Positions 24,125 to 30,725 of a stretch of 41,682 nucleotides of DNA are shown here, in pieces. The notes under the pieces were generated by a model. The model saw only the letters and a program-made list of their open reading frames with translations. It searched no databases and had not been told where the DNA came from. The translations under genes and the position numbers were made by a program. The stretch comes from JAKIVR01 sp035933635 (GTDB lineage Archaea > Thermoplasmatota > Thermoplasmata > Lutacidiplasmatales > UBA184), in assembly GCA_035933635.1 (NCBI GenBank), contig DASYYY010000010.1, forward strand, positions 1 through 41,682. The letters are read 5' to 3'. How positions within the stretch are numbered: position 1 is the first letter of the stretch; each line of letters starts with the position of its first letter.

Positions 24125-25729
24125 CTACTTCGCCGGCGCCGCCACGGCCGGGCCGCCCTCGGCCGGGGCCCGGACGTCGACCGGTCGTCCCGAGGGGCCC
24201 TCGACCCGGGTCCCATCGGCGAGGTACCGGTAGTTGCGGAGGAATGCCGACAGGACCATCCCGACCGCCCCTAGGATCGCGGTCACGAGGAAGGCGTCCT
24301 GGTAGCCCGACAGGGTGGGGAGGACGAGCGCTCGGGTGCCGAAGGTCCCCGGGATCAGATAGATCGCGGTGAAGCTGGTCAGGATCGTCGCCGCGATCGC
24401 CGGCCCGACCGCCATCCCGAGATTGCGGAACGTCTGGTTCATCCCCGTCTGGATGCCCATTTCGGTCGGCCGCGAGGCCAGCACGACGACGTTGGTCATG
24501 GCGATGAAGCACATGACCATCCCGACGAGCGCGGGCATCGGTCCGAGCACGAACTGGATCTCGGTGCGATTGAAGAAGAACAGCGAGCTCCCGCCGACCA
24601 TCACGAGGGCGCCGCCGAGGATCATCACGGGGCGCGGGCCGAACCGGCTCACGGCCTTGCCGATGAACGGACCGAGCACGAGCATCGCCAGCGCGCTGGG
24701 CACGGACAGCAGACCGGAGACGAACACCGACTGGCCGAGGCCGTTGGCCCACGTCGGCACTTGCACGACCTCGACCATCGTCACGAAGATGATGAACATC
24801 GACGCCGCCGTTGTCGTGCCGACGACGTTGGAGATCCAGATGTTCCGCTCCTTCAGGCGGCTGAAGTTGACGATCGGATTCTTCGCGCGCGGCTCCCACA
24901 GGAGGAAGGCCGCGAGGGCGACGACCCCCACGACGAGGAACTGCGGTACCCCCAGCCCCACGGGCCCGACCGAGACGTAGGAGAAGTTCGACCAGCCCCA
25001 CGAGGGCCCCTCGCTCAGCGCGACCAGGAACGCGCCCAGCGCCGCTCCCAAGGCGGCGGCACCCGGAACGTCGAGCCGCACGTTCGAGCGCACCTTCGAT
25101 TCCGGCAGAAGGGCGAGCGTCAGGATCAGCGCCAGGATGGCGAACGGCGTGATCGAGTGGTAGGTGGTCTGCCAGCCGTAGTTGTCGGTGATCCAGGCGC
25201 CGCCGAACAGGCCGATCGCCGCGCCGGCGGCGAACATCGAGGCGACGATGCCCTGCGCCATCCCGATCCGGTTGGGCGGGAACTGCTCGCCGATCATCGC
25301 GAAGGCGAGCGGGAACATCGCGATGCCGATCCCCTGGAGTCCGCGGACCCCGATCAGGAGATAGATCGCGTTGGCCCGCGAAAGCCCGAGGGCGTCGGCG
25401 AGGTTCGGGGTGAACCCGGCGACGCTGACGGCGACCACGTAAATCGCCATCACGACGACGAGCATCCGCTTCTTGCCGAGGATGTCCCCGAGCTTGGAGA
25501 AGATCGGCGTCGCCACGGTCCCGACGAGCAGGTACGCGGTCAGGATCCAAGTGACCGTCGGGATGGGCTGTCCGAAGAACCGCTGGAACGTCGGGATGGC
25601 CGGGATGACCATCGTTTCGACGTACTGTACCATCAGGGCGATCGCGGCCAGCACGAGCAGCACCGCGGTGGCCTGCTTGGGGTCGAGGCGCTGGCCCCCG
25701 TTCCAGTTCGCCGCCGGTGCTTCGGCCAT
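24125..25729 (-). CDS. MFS transporter, DHA2 (14-helix) drug exporter type
   Basis: A proton-driven membrane exporter of unknown substrate. The 534 residues hold about 14 hydrophobic helices, starting at ATAVLVLAAIALMVQYVE. The helix 2-3 loop SKLGDILGKKRML is the MFS motif A (GxLaDrxGrrr) form, and RGLQGIGIAMFPLAFAMIGE resembles motif B/C of the DHA2 group (RxxQGxGgA). A second motif A-like loop, GKAVSRFGPRPVM, appears in the second half. The C-terminal tail is Pro/Ala-rich. The ATG at 25729 follows an exact inverted repeat, suggesting control by a repressor. No regulator gene is adjacent. Confidence 0.9.
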   Translation of the reverse strand: MAEAPAANWNGGQRLDPKQATAVLLVLAAIALMVQYVETMVIPAIPTFQRFFGQPIPTVTWILTAYLLVGTVATPIFSKLGDILGKKRMLVVVMAIYVVAVSVAGFTPNLADALGLSRANAIYLLIGVRGLQGIGIAMFPLAFAMIGEQFPPNRIGMAQGIVASMFAAGAAIGLFGGAWITDNYGWQTTYHSITPFAILALILTLALLPESKVRSNVRLDVPGAAALGAALGAFLVALSEGPSWGWSNFSYVSVGPVGLGVPQFLVVGVVALAAFLLWEPRAKNPIVNFSRLKERNIWISNVVGTTTAASMFIIFVTMVEVVQVPTWANGLGQSVFVSGLLSVPSALAMLVLGPFIGKAVSRFGPRPVMILGGALVMVGGSSLFFFNRTEIQFVLGPMPALVGMVMCFIAMTNVVVLASRPTEMGIQTGMNQTFRNLGMAVGPAIAATILTSFTAIYLIPGTFGTRALVLPTLSGYQDAFLVTAILGAVGMVLSAFLRNYRYLADGTRVEGPSGRPVDVRAPAEGGPAVAAPAK

Positions 25730-25745
25730 GGAGGGGCCGAAGCCG

Positions 25746-25761
25746 CCTATGGGGTCATAGG
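25746..25761 (-). promoter_or_regulatory. Inverted repeat at the MFS gene promoter
   Basis: CCTATG-GGGT-CATAGG is a perfect 6-bp inverted repeat with a 4-nt spacer, 17-32 nt before the MFS ATG. That is where the TATA box of a leaderless gene would be, so a dimeric repressor bound here would compete with TBP. The arms themselves (CCTATG) may be the TATA element. Confidence 0.4.
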
Positions 25762-25812
25762 GTGTTCGACCGGCATCACCTTCGAGTCACCGAGCTGTGG
25801 GCCGCGACGGCC

Positions 25813-26706
25813 TCAGTCCGTCCCGTTTCCCGGAGCACGCGTCAGCACTTCGGCCCGGTCGGCCCCGACGCGCACCGTGTGCTCGGCCTGGGCAACGAGA
25901 CCGCCGCCGGACTCGACGAACACCGGGTAGGTCTGAAGGTATCGGCGGGCCGCGCGCACCGCCCTCCGCGTCGACGGATCGTCCACCCATCGCAGTGTGA
26001 ACGGCAAGGTGCGGAACCGCCGGTATTGTGCCTGCAGGACCTCGTCGTTCCCCCCGGGGTCCGAACGGAAGCGCAGTATGTTGCCGAACGGCCCGTTCTC
26101 GATCTCCCCCCGTCCGTTCGTGGCGAACGGTTCGATGGCAACGATCTCCCCTTCCTCGAGGAGCTCGCCGCTCATCCCGCCGGCGTTCGGGATCGACTTG
26201 CCGGCGTGGAGCAGGTAGCGCTCGATGGTGTGCCCGGTCAGGTTCCGGACCGGCTTCAGTCCCCGACGGTGGATCGCCGCCTCGATCGCACGCGACAGCC
26301 GGTCGACGCGGACCCCGGCGCGGACCTCGGCGATCCCGGCCTCGACGGCGTCGTGGACGGCGCGGATTAGGTTCTCGTGGCGGTGGCCGCCGCCGACCTC
26401 GACGGTGGTGGCGGTGTCGGCGATCGCACCGTCCAGGTGCGCTCCGACGTCCACCTTCAGGAGGTCGCCCTCGGCGAGCGCGTCGTCCTCGTCCGGGGGC
26501 GGGGTGAAGTGGGCCGCCTCGACGTTCCTGGAGAGGTTCGCCGGGAACGCCGGCTGCGCACCCGCCTCCCGAATGAACCGCTCGACGCGCTCGGCGATCT
26601 CGCGGCGCGAGGTGCCCGGCGTGGCGAGCCGCGCTCCCAACTCCCGCGCATCGGCCGCGATCCGGGCCGCTTCCCGCCAGGGCCCGAGGTCGGACGGTCC
26701 GGCCAA
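25813..26706 (-). CDS. map: Methionine aminopeptidase, type II
   Basis: Removes the N-terminal Met of new proteins, using two metal ions. The 297 residues have the pita-bread fold ligands: Asp86 and Asp97 in DVGAHLDGAIAD, His159 in NLTGHTIERY, Glu192 in AIEPFATNG and the last Glu in VAQAEHTV, with His66 in AAHFTP. NLTGH and the inserted helical part mark the type II archaeal/eukaryotic enzyme. No ATG is available near the domain start; TTG at 26706, 5 nt after the sua5 stop, fits best, with CTG 26715 less likely. It is the third gene of an ndk-sua5-map operon. Confidence 0.9.
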   Translation of the reverse strand: MAGPSDLGPWREAARIAADARELGARLATPGTSRREIAERVERFIREAGAQPAFPANLSRNVEAAHFTPPPDEDDALAEGDLLKVDVGAHLDGAIADTATTVEVGGGHRHENLIRAVHDAVEAGIAEVRAGVRVDRLSRAIEAAIHRRGLKPVRNLTGHTIERYLLHAGKSIPNAGGMSGELLEEGEIVAIEPFATNGRGEIENGPFGNILRFRSDPGGNDEVLQAQYRRFRTLPFTLRWVDDPSTRRAVRAARRYLQTYPVFVESGGGLVAQAEHTVRVGADRAEVLTRAPGNGTD

Positions 26707-26711
26707 CCCCC

Positions 26712-27275
26712 TCAGCTCCGGAGGACGGACGGAACGGAGGTGGTCAGGTCGATGATGCGCGAGCCCCGGCCCGACGGACGAGGGTGGCCTCCGAGATAGG
26801 TGGAGACCGCCGTGCCGAGTGCTCTCCGGACGTCGCGGAGGCCGGTCGGGTTCGGCTCGCCGTGGCGATTGGCCGACGTGCACGTGATCGGGCCGGCCCG
26901 ACGCGCGAGCTCGCGGGCGACCGGGTGGTCCGGGACACGGACCGCGACGGTGCCGGCGGCCCCGACCAGTTCCGGCGCGAGCCGGCGTCGCGCCAGGCGG
27001 CTCGGTGGCAGGAGGAGGGTGAACGGGCCGGGCAACGCCCGTCGGAGGTACGCCCGCATCGGGCGGGTCAGCGCCACCCACGGCTCGACCTCCTCCAGCG
27101 AGGAGACCGCGATCGACACCGGCAGGTCCGTCGGGCGTTGTTTGGCGCGGTAGAGGCGCTCCACTGCGGCGCGTTCGGTGGCGCGCGCCCCGAGCCCGTA
27201 GAGCGTATCGGTGGGGTAGACGACGAGCTCGCCCCGGGCGATCGACCGGGCGGCCGCCTCGATCGGGTCGGTCAT
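26712..27275 (-). CDS. sua5: Threonylcarbamoyl-AMP synthase (Sua5/YrdC)
   Basis: Makes threonylcarbamoyl-AMP from Thr, bicarbonate and ATP for the universal t6A37 tRNA modification. The 187 residues cover the YrdC domain, with VVYPTDTLYGLG (19-30), the KxR pair in YRAKQRP (Lys45, Arg47), the GPFTLLLP strand, VAVRVPDHP and the nucleotide-binding S-x-N in CTSANRHGEPNPT. Only the YrdC domain is seen; the longer Sua5 C-terminal domain is missing. It lies 6 nt after ndk and 5 nt before map on the same strand, a translation-quality-related gene set. No Shine-Dalgarno sequence is visible. Confidence 0.94.
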   Translation of the reverse strand: MTDPIEAAARSIARGELVVYPTDTLYGLGARATERAAVERLYRAKQRPTDLPVSIAVSSLEEVEPWVALTRPMRAYLRRALPGPFTLLLPPSRLARRRLAPELVGAAGTVAVRVPDHPVARELARRAGPITCTSANRHGEPNPTGLRDVRRALGTAVSTYLGGHPRPSGRGSRIIDLTTSVPSVLRS

Positions 27276-27281
27276 GCGGGG

Positions 27282-27740
27282 CTAGACGAAGGTTTCGTCG
27301 GACCGAGTGTAGGCCACGTAATCTTCGGCGTGGAAGAACAACCCGAGCTCCCGCTCGGCCGAGGCCGGCGAGTCGGAAGCGTGGATCAGGTTCGCCGTCA
27401 TCGCGAGGCCATAGTCGCCCCGGATCGTCCCGGGGGCGGCGGTCTGCGGATTCGTGGCGCCGGTCATGAGCCGGACCACAGCGATGGCGGCCCGGCCCTC
27501 GAGGGCGAGGGCGAGCACCGGGCCGGAGGTGATGTGCTGGACCAGTCCGGGATAGAACGGCTTGCCCTGATGCTCGGCGTAGTGGCGCGCCGCGAACTCC
27601 GGGGTCAGGAGGAGGAACTTCGCCGCCACGACCTTGAATCCCTTCCCCTCGAAACGCGCAAGGATCGGACCCATCAACCCCCGACGCACCCCGTCGGGCT
27701 TGACGAGCACGAGCGTCCGCTCGACGGAGCCCTCGGCCAT
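27282..27740 (-). CDS. ndk: Nucleoside diphosphate kinase
   Basis: Transfers a phosphate among nucleoside triphosphates via a phosphohistidine. The 152 residues show ERTLVLVKPDGVRRGLMG, the nucleotide-site RFEGKGFKVVAAK, TSGPVLALAL and the active His120 in TANLIHASDS. The start at 27740 gives standard length; the frame upstream is non-coding. GCTAAAG at 27764-27770, 24-30 nt upstream, is a likely TATA box. In many euryarchaea ndk follows rpl24e in the L7Ae-S28e-L24e cluster. Here it heads a separate operon 2 kb away, with a methyltransferase and the Cas4-like genes between. Confidence 0.96.
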   Translation of the reverse strand: MAEGSVERTLVLVKPDGVRRGLMGPILARFEGKGFKVVAAKFLLLTPEFAARHYAEHQGKPFYPGLVQHITSGPVLALALEGRAAIAVVRLMTGATNPQTAAPGTIRGDYGLAMTANLIHASDSPASAERELGLFFHAEDYVAYTRSDETFV

Positions 27741-27763
27741 CGGGGCGCCGACCGCCGAGCCGT

Positions 27764-27817
27764 CTTTAGCGTTCCGCTGTCGTGCGATGCGGTCGCCCCG
27801 CCCGACGGCCCAAATAG
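27764..27817. promoter_or_regulatory. Back-to-back TATA elements, ndk and methyltransferase
   Basis: In the 99-nt divergent gap, CTTTAGC (27764-27770; GCTAAAG on the minus strand) serves ndk, and CAAATAG (27811-27817) lies 23-29 nt before the methyltransferase ATG at 27840. Both have leaderless spacing. The two boxes are about 45 nt apart, so the preinitiation complexes could coexist. Confidence 0.45.
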
Positions 27818-27839
27818 CGAAAACGGGTCGGAGCGGCCG

Positions 27840-28610
27840 ATGTCCATCCACGAAGCGGCCCGGCTCGGCTTCTCCCGTTCGAGCGCCGAGTACGATCGCG
27901 GTCGCCCCGAGTACCCCCCCTCCGCGGTACTCCGACTTCGCCAACAGTTGGACCTCGGGCCCGACTCGCGGGTCGCGGAGCTCGGCGCCGGAACCGGCAA
28001 GTTCACCCGGGCACTGCAGGGCGCCGGGCTCGCGCCGATCGCGGTCGAACCGCTCGGGGCGATGCGCAGCGTGCTGCACCAGGGCCTGCCCGAGGTCCCC
28101 CTCATCGCCGGCCTCGCCGAGCGACTTCCGTTCCGAGCCGGTCGGCTCGACGCGGTCTGCGCCGCCCAGGCCTTCCACTGGTTCGAGCTGAACCGGACGT
28201 TGGAGGAGCTGGCCCGTGTGCTACGCCCCGGAGGCGGCCTCGGGATCGTCTGGAACGTCCGCGATGAGACCGTCGCCTGGCAGCGGCAGATGAGCGACGG
28301 GATCGAGCGGCATCGACCGGCGGGCCTTCCGACCCATCGCAACACCGGCTGGAAGGAGGCGATCGCTCGCGACGGCCGATTCTCCGAGGTCGCCTCGTCC
28401 TCGGAGGGTTGGACCCAACGGTGCACGGTCGACGAGCTCCGTGCACGGGTCTCCTCCATCAGCTTCGTCGCGAACCTCGACCCCCCGGCCCGCGAGTCGC
28501 TTCTGCGAGAGGTGCTCGCCGTCGCCCAGCCGGACCACGTCGGGGACGGAGAGGAGCCGACCTTCACCATCCCGTATCGGACCGAGGTCCATTGGGCCCG
28601 TCGACTCTGA
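27840..28610 (+). CDS. Class I SAM-dependent methyltransferase
   Basis: Transfers a methyl group from S-adenosylmethionine; the acceptor is unknown. The 256 residues begin with the EAARLGFSRSSAEYDRGRPEYP segment usual in the UbiE/methyltransferase_11 group. Then come motif I VAELGAGTGKFTRAL, an acidic VEPLGAM (motif II), AERLPFRAGRLDAVCAAQAFHWF (motif III region) and LRPGGGLGIVWN. HWF in place of HHL is typical of trans-aconitate- or sterol-like relatives. It is monocistronic and leaderless by its TATA position. The next gene on the other strand converges with 16 nt between stops. Confidence 0.9.
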   Translation: MSIHEAARLGFSRSSAEYDRGRPEYPPSAVLRLRQQLDLGPDSRVAELGAGTGKFTRALQGAGLAPIAVEPLGAMRSVLHQGLPEVPLIAGLAERLPFRAGRLDAVCAAQAFHWFELNRTLEELARVLRPGGGLGIVWNVRDETVAWQRQMSDGIERHRPAGLPTHRNTGWKEAIARDGRFSEVASSSEGWTQRCTVDELRARVSSISFVANLDPPARESLLREVLAVAQPDHVGDGEEPTFTIPYRTEVHWARRL

Positions 28611-28626
28611 ACGACGGCCCCCAACG

Positions 28627-29145
28627 TCACGACGCACGGCGATCGCAGATCTCGCGCCAGCGGCACGCGTAGCAACGTCCGCGGCTCGGGTTCGCCCGAC
28701 CATCGTAGACGCGGTCGAGCTCGCAGCGTATCCGCCACAGCCAATCTCGGGTCCCGGCGTCCCACGGCACCTCGAAGGTCCGACCGTCGGAGTACCGGAG
28801 GATGCCGTACGGCGGGGATCGCCCGGTGGTCTCCTCCAAGAGCAGGCAGTAGGCCGCGACTTGGGCGCGGTGCGACAGCGGAGGCTCGCCCGAAGGCGAT
28901 GCCCGGGACTTGACCTCGATGGGCACCCACCTCCCGTCCGGTCGCTGTACGATCTCGTCGGGCCGCCCGGCGAGGCGCCATCGCTCGGACCGTAGGACCG
29001 GGGACGGGCGCGAGGGCAGGTCGACGACCGGGCGATCCCCGAATCGCAGGTCCTCCCGGCGGCGGGCGATCGACACCGCGGCGGCCACGAGTACGACGGT
29101 CCCGACCAGTGCGATCACGAGCGCGAGAAGGAGCTGCTCGTTCAT
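28627..29145 (-). CDS. Membrane-anchored Cas4-like nuclease, C-terminal part
   Basis: A PD-(D/E)XK exonuclease core of RecB/Cas4 type, 172 residues. An N-terminal helix (LLLALVIALVGTVVLVAAAVS, 5-25) is followed by basic RRR. Then come GRPDEIV (Asp63), PIEVKS (Glu77, Lys79), QVAAY (Gln95, Tyr99) and the iron-sulfur Cys158-X2-Cys161-X5-Cys167. What is missing is the first part of every Cas4: the N-terminal Cys and the His motif. Those are in the upstream gene, whose stop overlaps this ATG by 4 nt. Together the two chains hold the whole set. Charges suggest the nuclease part faces the cytoplasm. No cas1, cas2 or CRISPR array is present. Confidence 0.78.
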   Translation of the reverse strand: MNEQLLLALVIALVGTVVLVAAAVSIARRREDLRFGDRPVVDLPSRPSPVLRSERWRLAGRPDEIVQRPDGRWVPIEVKSRASPSGEPPLSHRAQVAAYCLLLEETTGRSPPYGILRYSDGRTFEVPWDAGTRDWLWRIRCELDRVYDGRANPSRGRCYACRWREICDRRAS

Positions 29146-29420
29146 CGGACCACCAGGAGCGCGGCCAGCGCGACGAGCGAGATCCCGAGCACGAGCCAGG
29201 CCCATGCCCGGCCCGGGTGCTCGGCGCGTGCGGCGACGCCGCCGAGGTATTCCGCATGGTACTCGAGTCCGTCGTCCAGGCTACGACGGACCGACGGGGC
29301 CACTGGCACGTCGGGGCGATGGCGCGAATACCAGTGGGCGCGCGGGCAGTACACGTACTCGGCGAGTTCCCGGGCCGACACCCAAGGTCCGGACGAGCTT
29401 CCAACGGCGCGACGGGGCAC
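29142..29420 (-). CDS. Membrane-anchored Cas4-like nuclease, N-terminal part
   Basis: Ninety-two residues carrying only the start of a Cas4/RecB-type nuclease: WVSARELAEYVYCPRAHWYSR with the first iron-sulfur Cys (Cys25), and the His motif as GLEYHAEYL (His55). A C-terminal membrane helix follows (WLVLGISLVALAALLVVR, about 75-92). The catalytic Asp, Glu and Lys are absent and lie in the next gene, which overlaps as ATGA. GTG start at 29420 has CTTAGTG 24-30 nt upstream. With N-in/C-out topology here and N-out/C-in for the partner, both soluble parts would sit in the cytoplasm and the helices could pair. A frameshifted single gene is the main alternative. Confidence 0.75.
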   Translation of the reverse strand: MPRRAVGSSSGPWVSARELAEYVYCPRAHWYSRHRPDVPVAPSVRRSLDDGLEYHAEYLGGVAARAEHPGRAWAWLVLGISLVALAALLVVR

Positions 29421-29491
29421 GAAGGCCGACGGCGCGTCCGCCCACTAAGCGGTGGTGTTCCACGCGAACGGTGGGCGGAACGCCGGAGAGT

Positions 29492-29929
29492 TCAGTCGCC
29501 CGGCTTCGGGCTCTTGGGCGCGGAGGCCTTCTCGCGCCGAGCGCGGGGCTTCTTGTCGGCGGGCTTGTCCGGAGTCGGGCCGCTGGCCGTCGGTTCGGCA
29601 TCCGCGGTCTCGGCGGCGCCTGCTGCGGCCACGGCCACGGCCGGCGCGCTCGCCTTCGGGACCGGGGACCGGCCCGCCGCGGGCGACTTCGCCGGTTTCA
29701 CCGCCGGTCGGGGGGCGCCGCCGGAGGCCTGCGCGGTCGCCTGTTCGCGCTTGAGGGCGTGGGCGCGGGTCCAGCGGACCCGGTGGCCGACGCGGCCCAG
29801 ATGCAACTGTTGCTTGCGGCACGAGCCCGAGCAGAAGTGGAAGATGGTGCCGTCGCGCTTGACGAACATCAGCCCGGTACCGGGCTCGATCTCCCCCGAG
29901 CAGAACGAGCACTGACGCTTGAGGACCAT
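29492..29929 (-). CDS. rpl24e: Ribosomal protein L24e with long Ala/Pro/Lys tail
   Basis: A large-subunit protein with a zinc ribbon. The first about 60 residues are canonical: CSFCSGEIEPGTGLMFVKRDG, then FHFCSGSCRKQQL, giving CxxC and CxxxC ligands, and VRWTRAHALKRE. The remaining about 80 residues are low-complexity Ala/Pro/Lys/Ser and double the usual archaeal length of 60-70. The tail is absent from typical L24e and may be a disordered extension on the ribosome surface. A GGGAG ribosome site precedes the ATG, 11 nt after rps28e. The frame is intact, so the tail is not a sequencing artefact by itself. Confidence 0.93.
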   Translation of the reverse strand: MVLKRQCSFCSGEIEPGTGLMFVKRDGTIFHFCSGSCRKQQLHLGRVGHRVRWTRAHALKREQATAQASGGAPRPAVKPAKSPAAGRSPVPKASAPAVAVAAAGAAETADAEPTASGPTPDKPADKKPRARREKASAPKSPKPGD

Positions 29930-29940
29930 CGGGCTCTCCC

Positions 29941-30153
29941 CTACCGCACCGACAGCTTGCGCGCCTCGCGGGCGGTCTCGCGGAGGACCAGCACATCGCC
30001 GATCCGGATCGGGCCGGTGACGTTGCGGGTGATGATCTTGCCGCGGTCCCGACCGGCGAGCACGCGGACCTTGACCTGGGTCGCCTCCCCGGCCATGCCG
30101 GTGCGTCCGATGAGCTCAACGACCTCGGCCGGCGAGCCCTTCTCCTCGGCCAT
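29941..30153 (-). CDS. rps28e: Ribosomal protein S28e
   Basis: A small-subunit ribosomal protein of 70 residues with an OB fold. PAEVVELIGRTGMAGEATQVKVRVL, GRDRGKIITRNVTGPIRIGDVLVL and the terminal RETAREARKLSVR are all the canonical blocks. Start ATG has GGAG 11 nt upstream. It lies 27 nt after rpl7ae and 11 nt before rpl24e in the conserved archaeal order L7Ae-S28e-L24e. Confidence 0.97.
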   Translation of the reverse strand: MAEEKGSPAEVVELIGRTGMAGEATQVKVRVLAGRDRGKIITRNVTGPIRIGDVLVLRETAREARKLSVR

Positions 30154-30180
30154 CGCGCTCTACTCCGGTTCGGCGCCGCC

Positions 30181-30552
30181 CTACTGCTTGAGGGCCGGGA
30201 CCGACTGGGCGATCTCTTCCAGGAGCGCCTTGGCCTCACCGGGCTCGACGATCGCGACGGAGGCGGAGGACTTGGTCAGCCCGGCGGAGGCGCCGAGCCG
30301 CTGCTTCTTGGGGACGTAGACGTAGGGGATCCGCTTCTCCTCGCAAAGCATCGGGACGTGGACGAGGATCTCGGCCGGATCGACGTCCTCGGCCATGACC
30401 ACGAGCTTCGCTTCGCTCCGCTCGCTGGACTTGGTGACCTCGTTCGTCCCGACCCGGATCTTGCCGGTCTCGTGGGCGATCTGGACGAGCTGGAGCACTT
30501 TGTCGGAAAGTTCGGCGGGAGTCTCGAACCGTACGTAGATGGGTCGTGCCAT
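30181..30552 (-). CDS. rpl7ae: Ribosomal protein L7Ae
   Basis: A kink-turn RNA-binding protein in the large subunit, also part of box C/D and H/ACA RNPs and of archaeal RNase P. The 123 residues include the RNA-binding segment GTNEVTKSSERSEAKLVVMAEDVDP and the LCEEKRIPYVYVPKKQRLGASAGL block, with AIVEPGE near the end. Both are hallmarks. It heads the L7Ae-S28e-L24e operon. The upstream leader is about 50 nt from the probable TATA box at 30626-30634 and contains a hairpin, so it differs from the leaderless genes around. I looked for a kink-turn for autoregulation and did not find an exact one. Confidence 0.97.
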   Translation of the reverse strand: MARPIYVRFETPAELSDKVLQLVQIAHETGKIRVGTNEVTKSSERSEAKLVVMAEDVDPAEILVHVPMLCEEKRIPYVYVPKKQRLGASAGLTKSSASVAIVEPGEAKALLEEIAQSVPALKQ

Positions 30553-30725
30553 GGTTGCCTCGCGTCAGCGGAGCCCCCCCGAAGAGGGGTCCTCGGCTCA
30601 CGGGTGGACCGCGGTAGATGGACCGGTATTTAGAGCTTCGTAGGGGCCGCCCCGCGCCGAGGTGCGAAGATCTCGCGAGTGGCGATGGGGAAAAGGCGGG
30701 TGCCCGGTTCCGTCCGGCCGCTCGA
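30553..30725 (-). promoter_or_regulatory. L7Ae operon promoter and structured leader
   Basis: On the minus strand, CTCTAAATACC (about 30625-30635) is a good TATA box, so transcription would start near 30600-30605 and leave a leader of about 50 nt. The leader folds into a GC-rich hairpin: GAGCC pairs with GGCTC around an inner CCCC-TCTT-CGGGG arm, with an unpaired GAGGA on one side (30563-30597). No Shine-Dalgarno sequence is obvious. The rest, to 30725, is a spacer after the metallopeptidase stop. Confidence 0.45.

Noticed and set aside
28627..29420. CRISPR-Cas locus
   Set aside because: The Cas4-like motifs are clear but no cas1, cas2 or repeat array exists in the window.
30563..30602. Canonical kink-turn for L7Ae autoregulation
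   Set aside because: The bulged side has GA but the other strand lacks the GA needed for the tandem sheared pairs.
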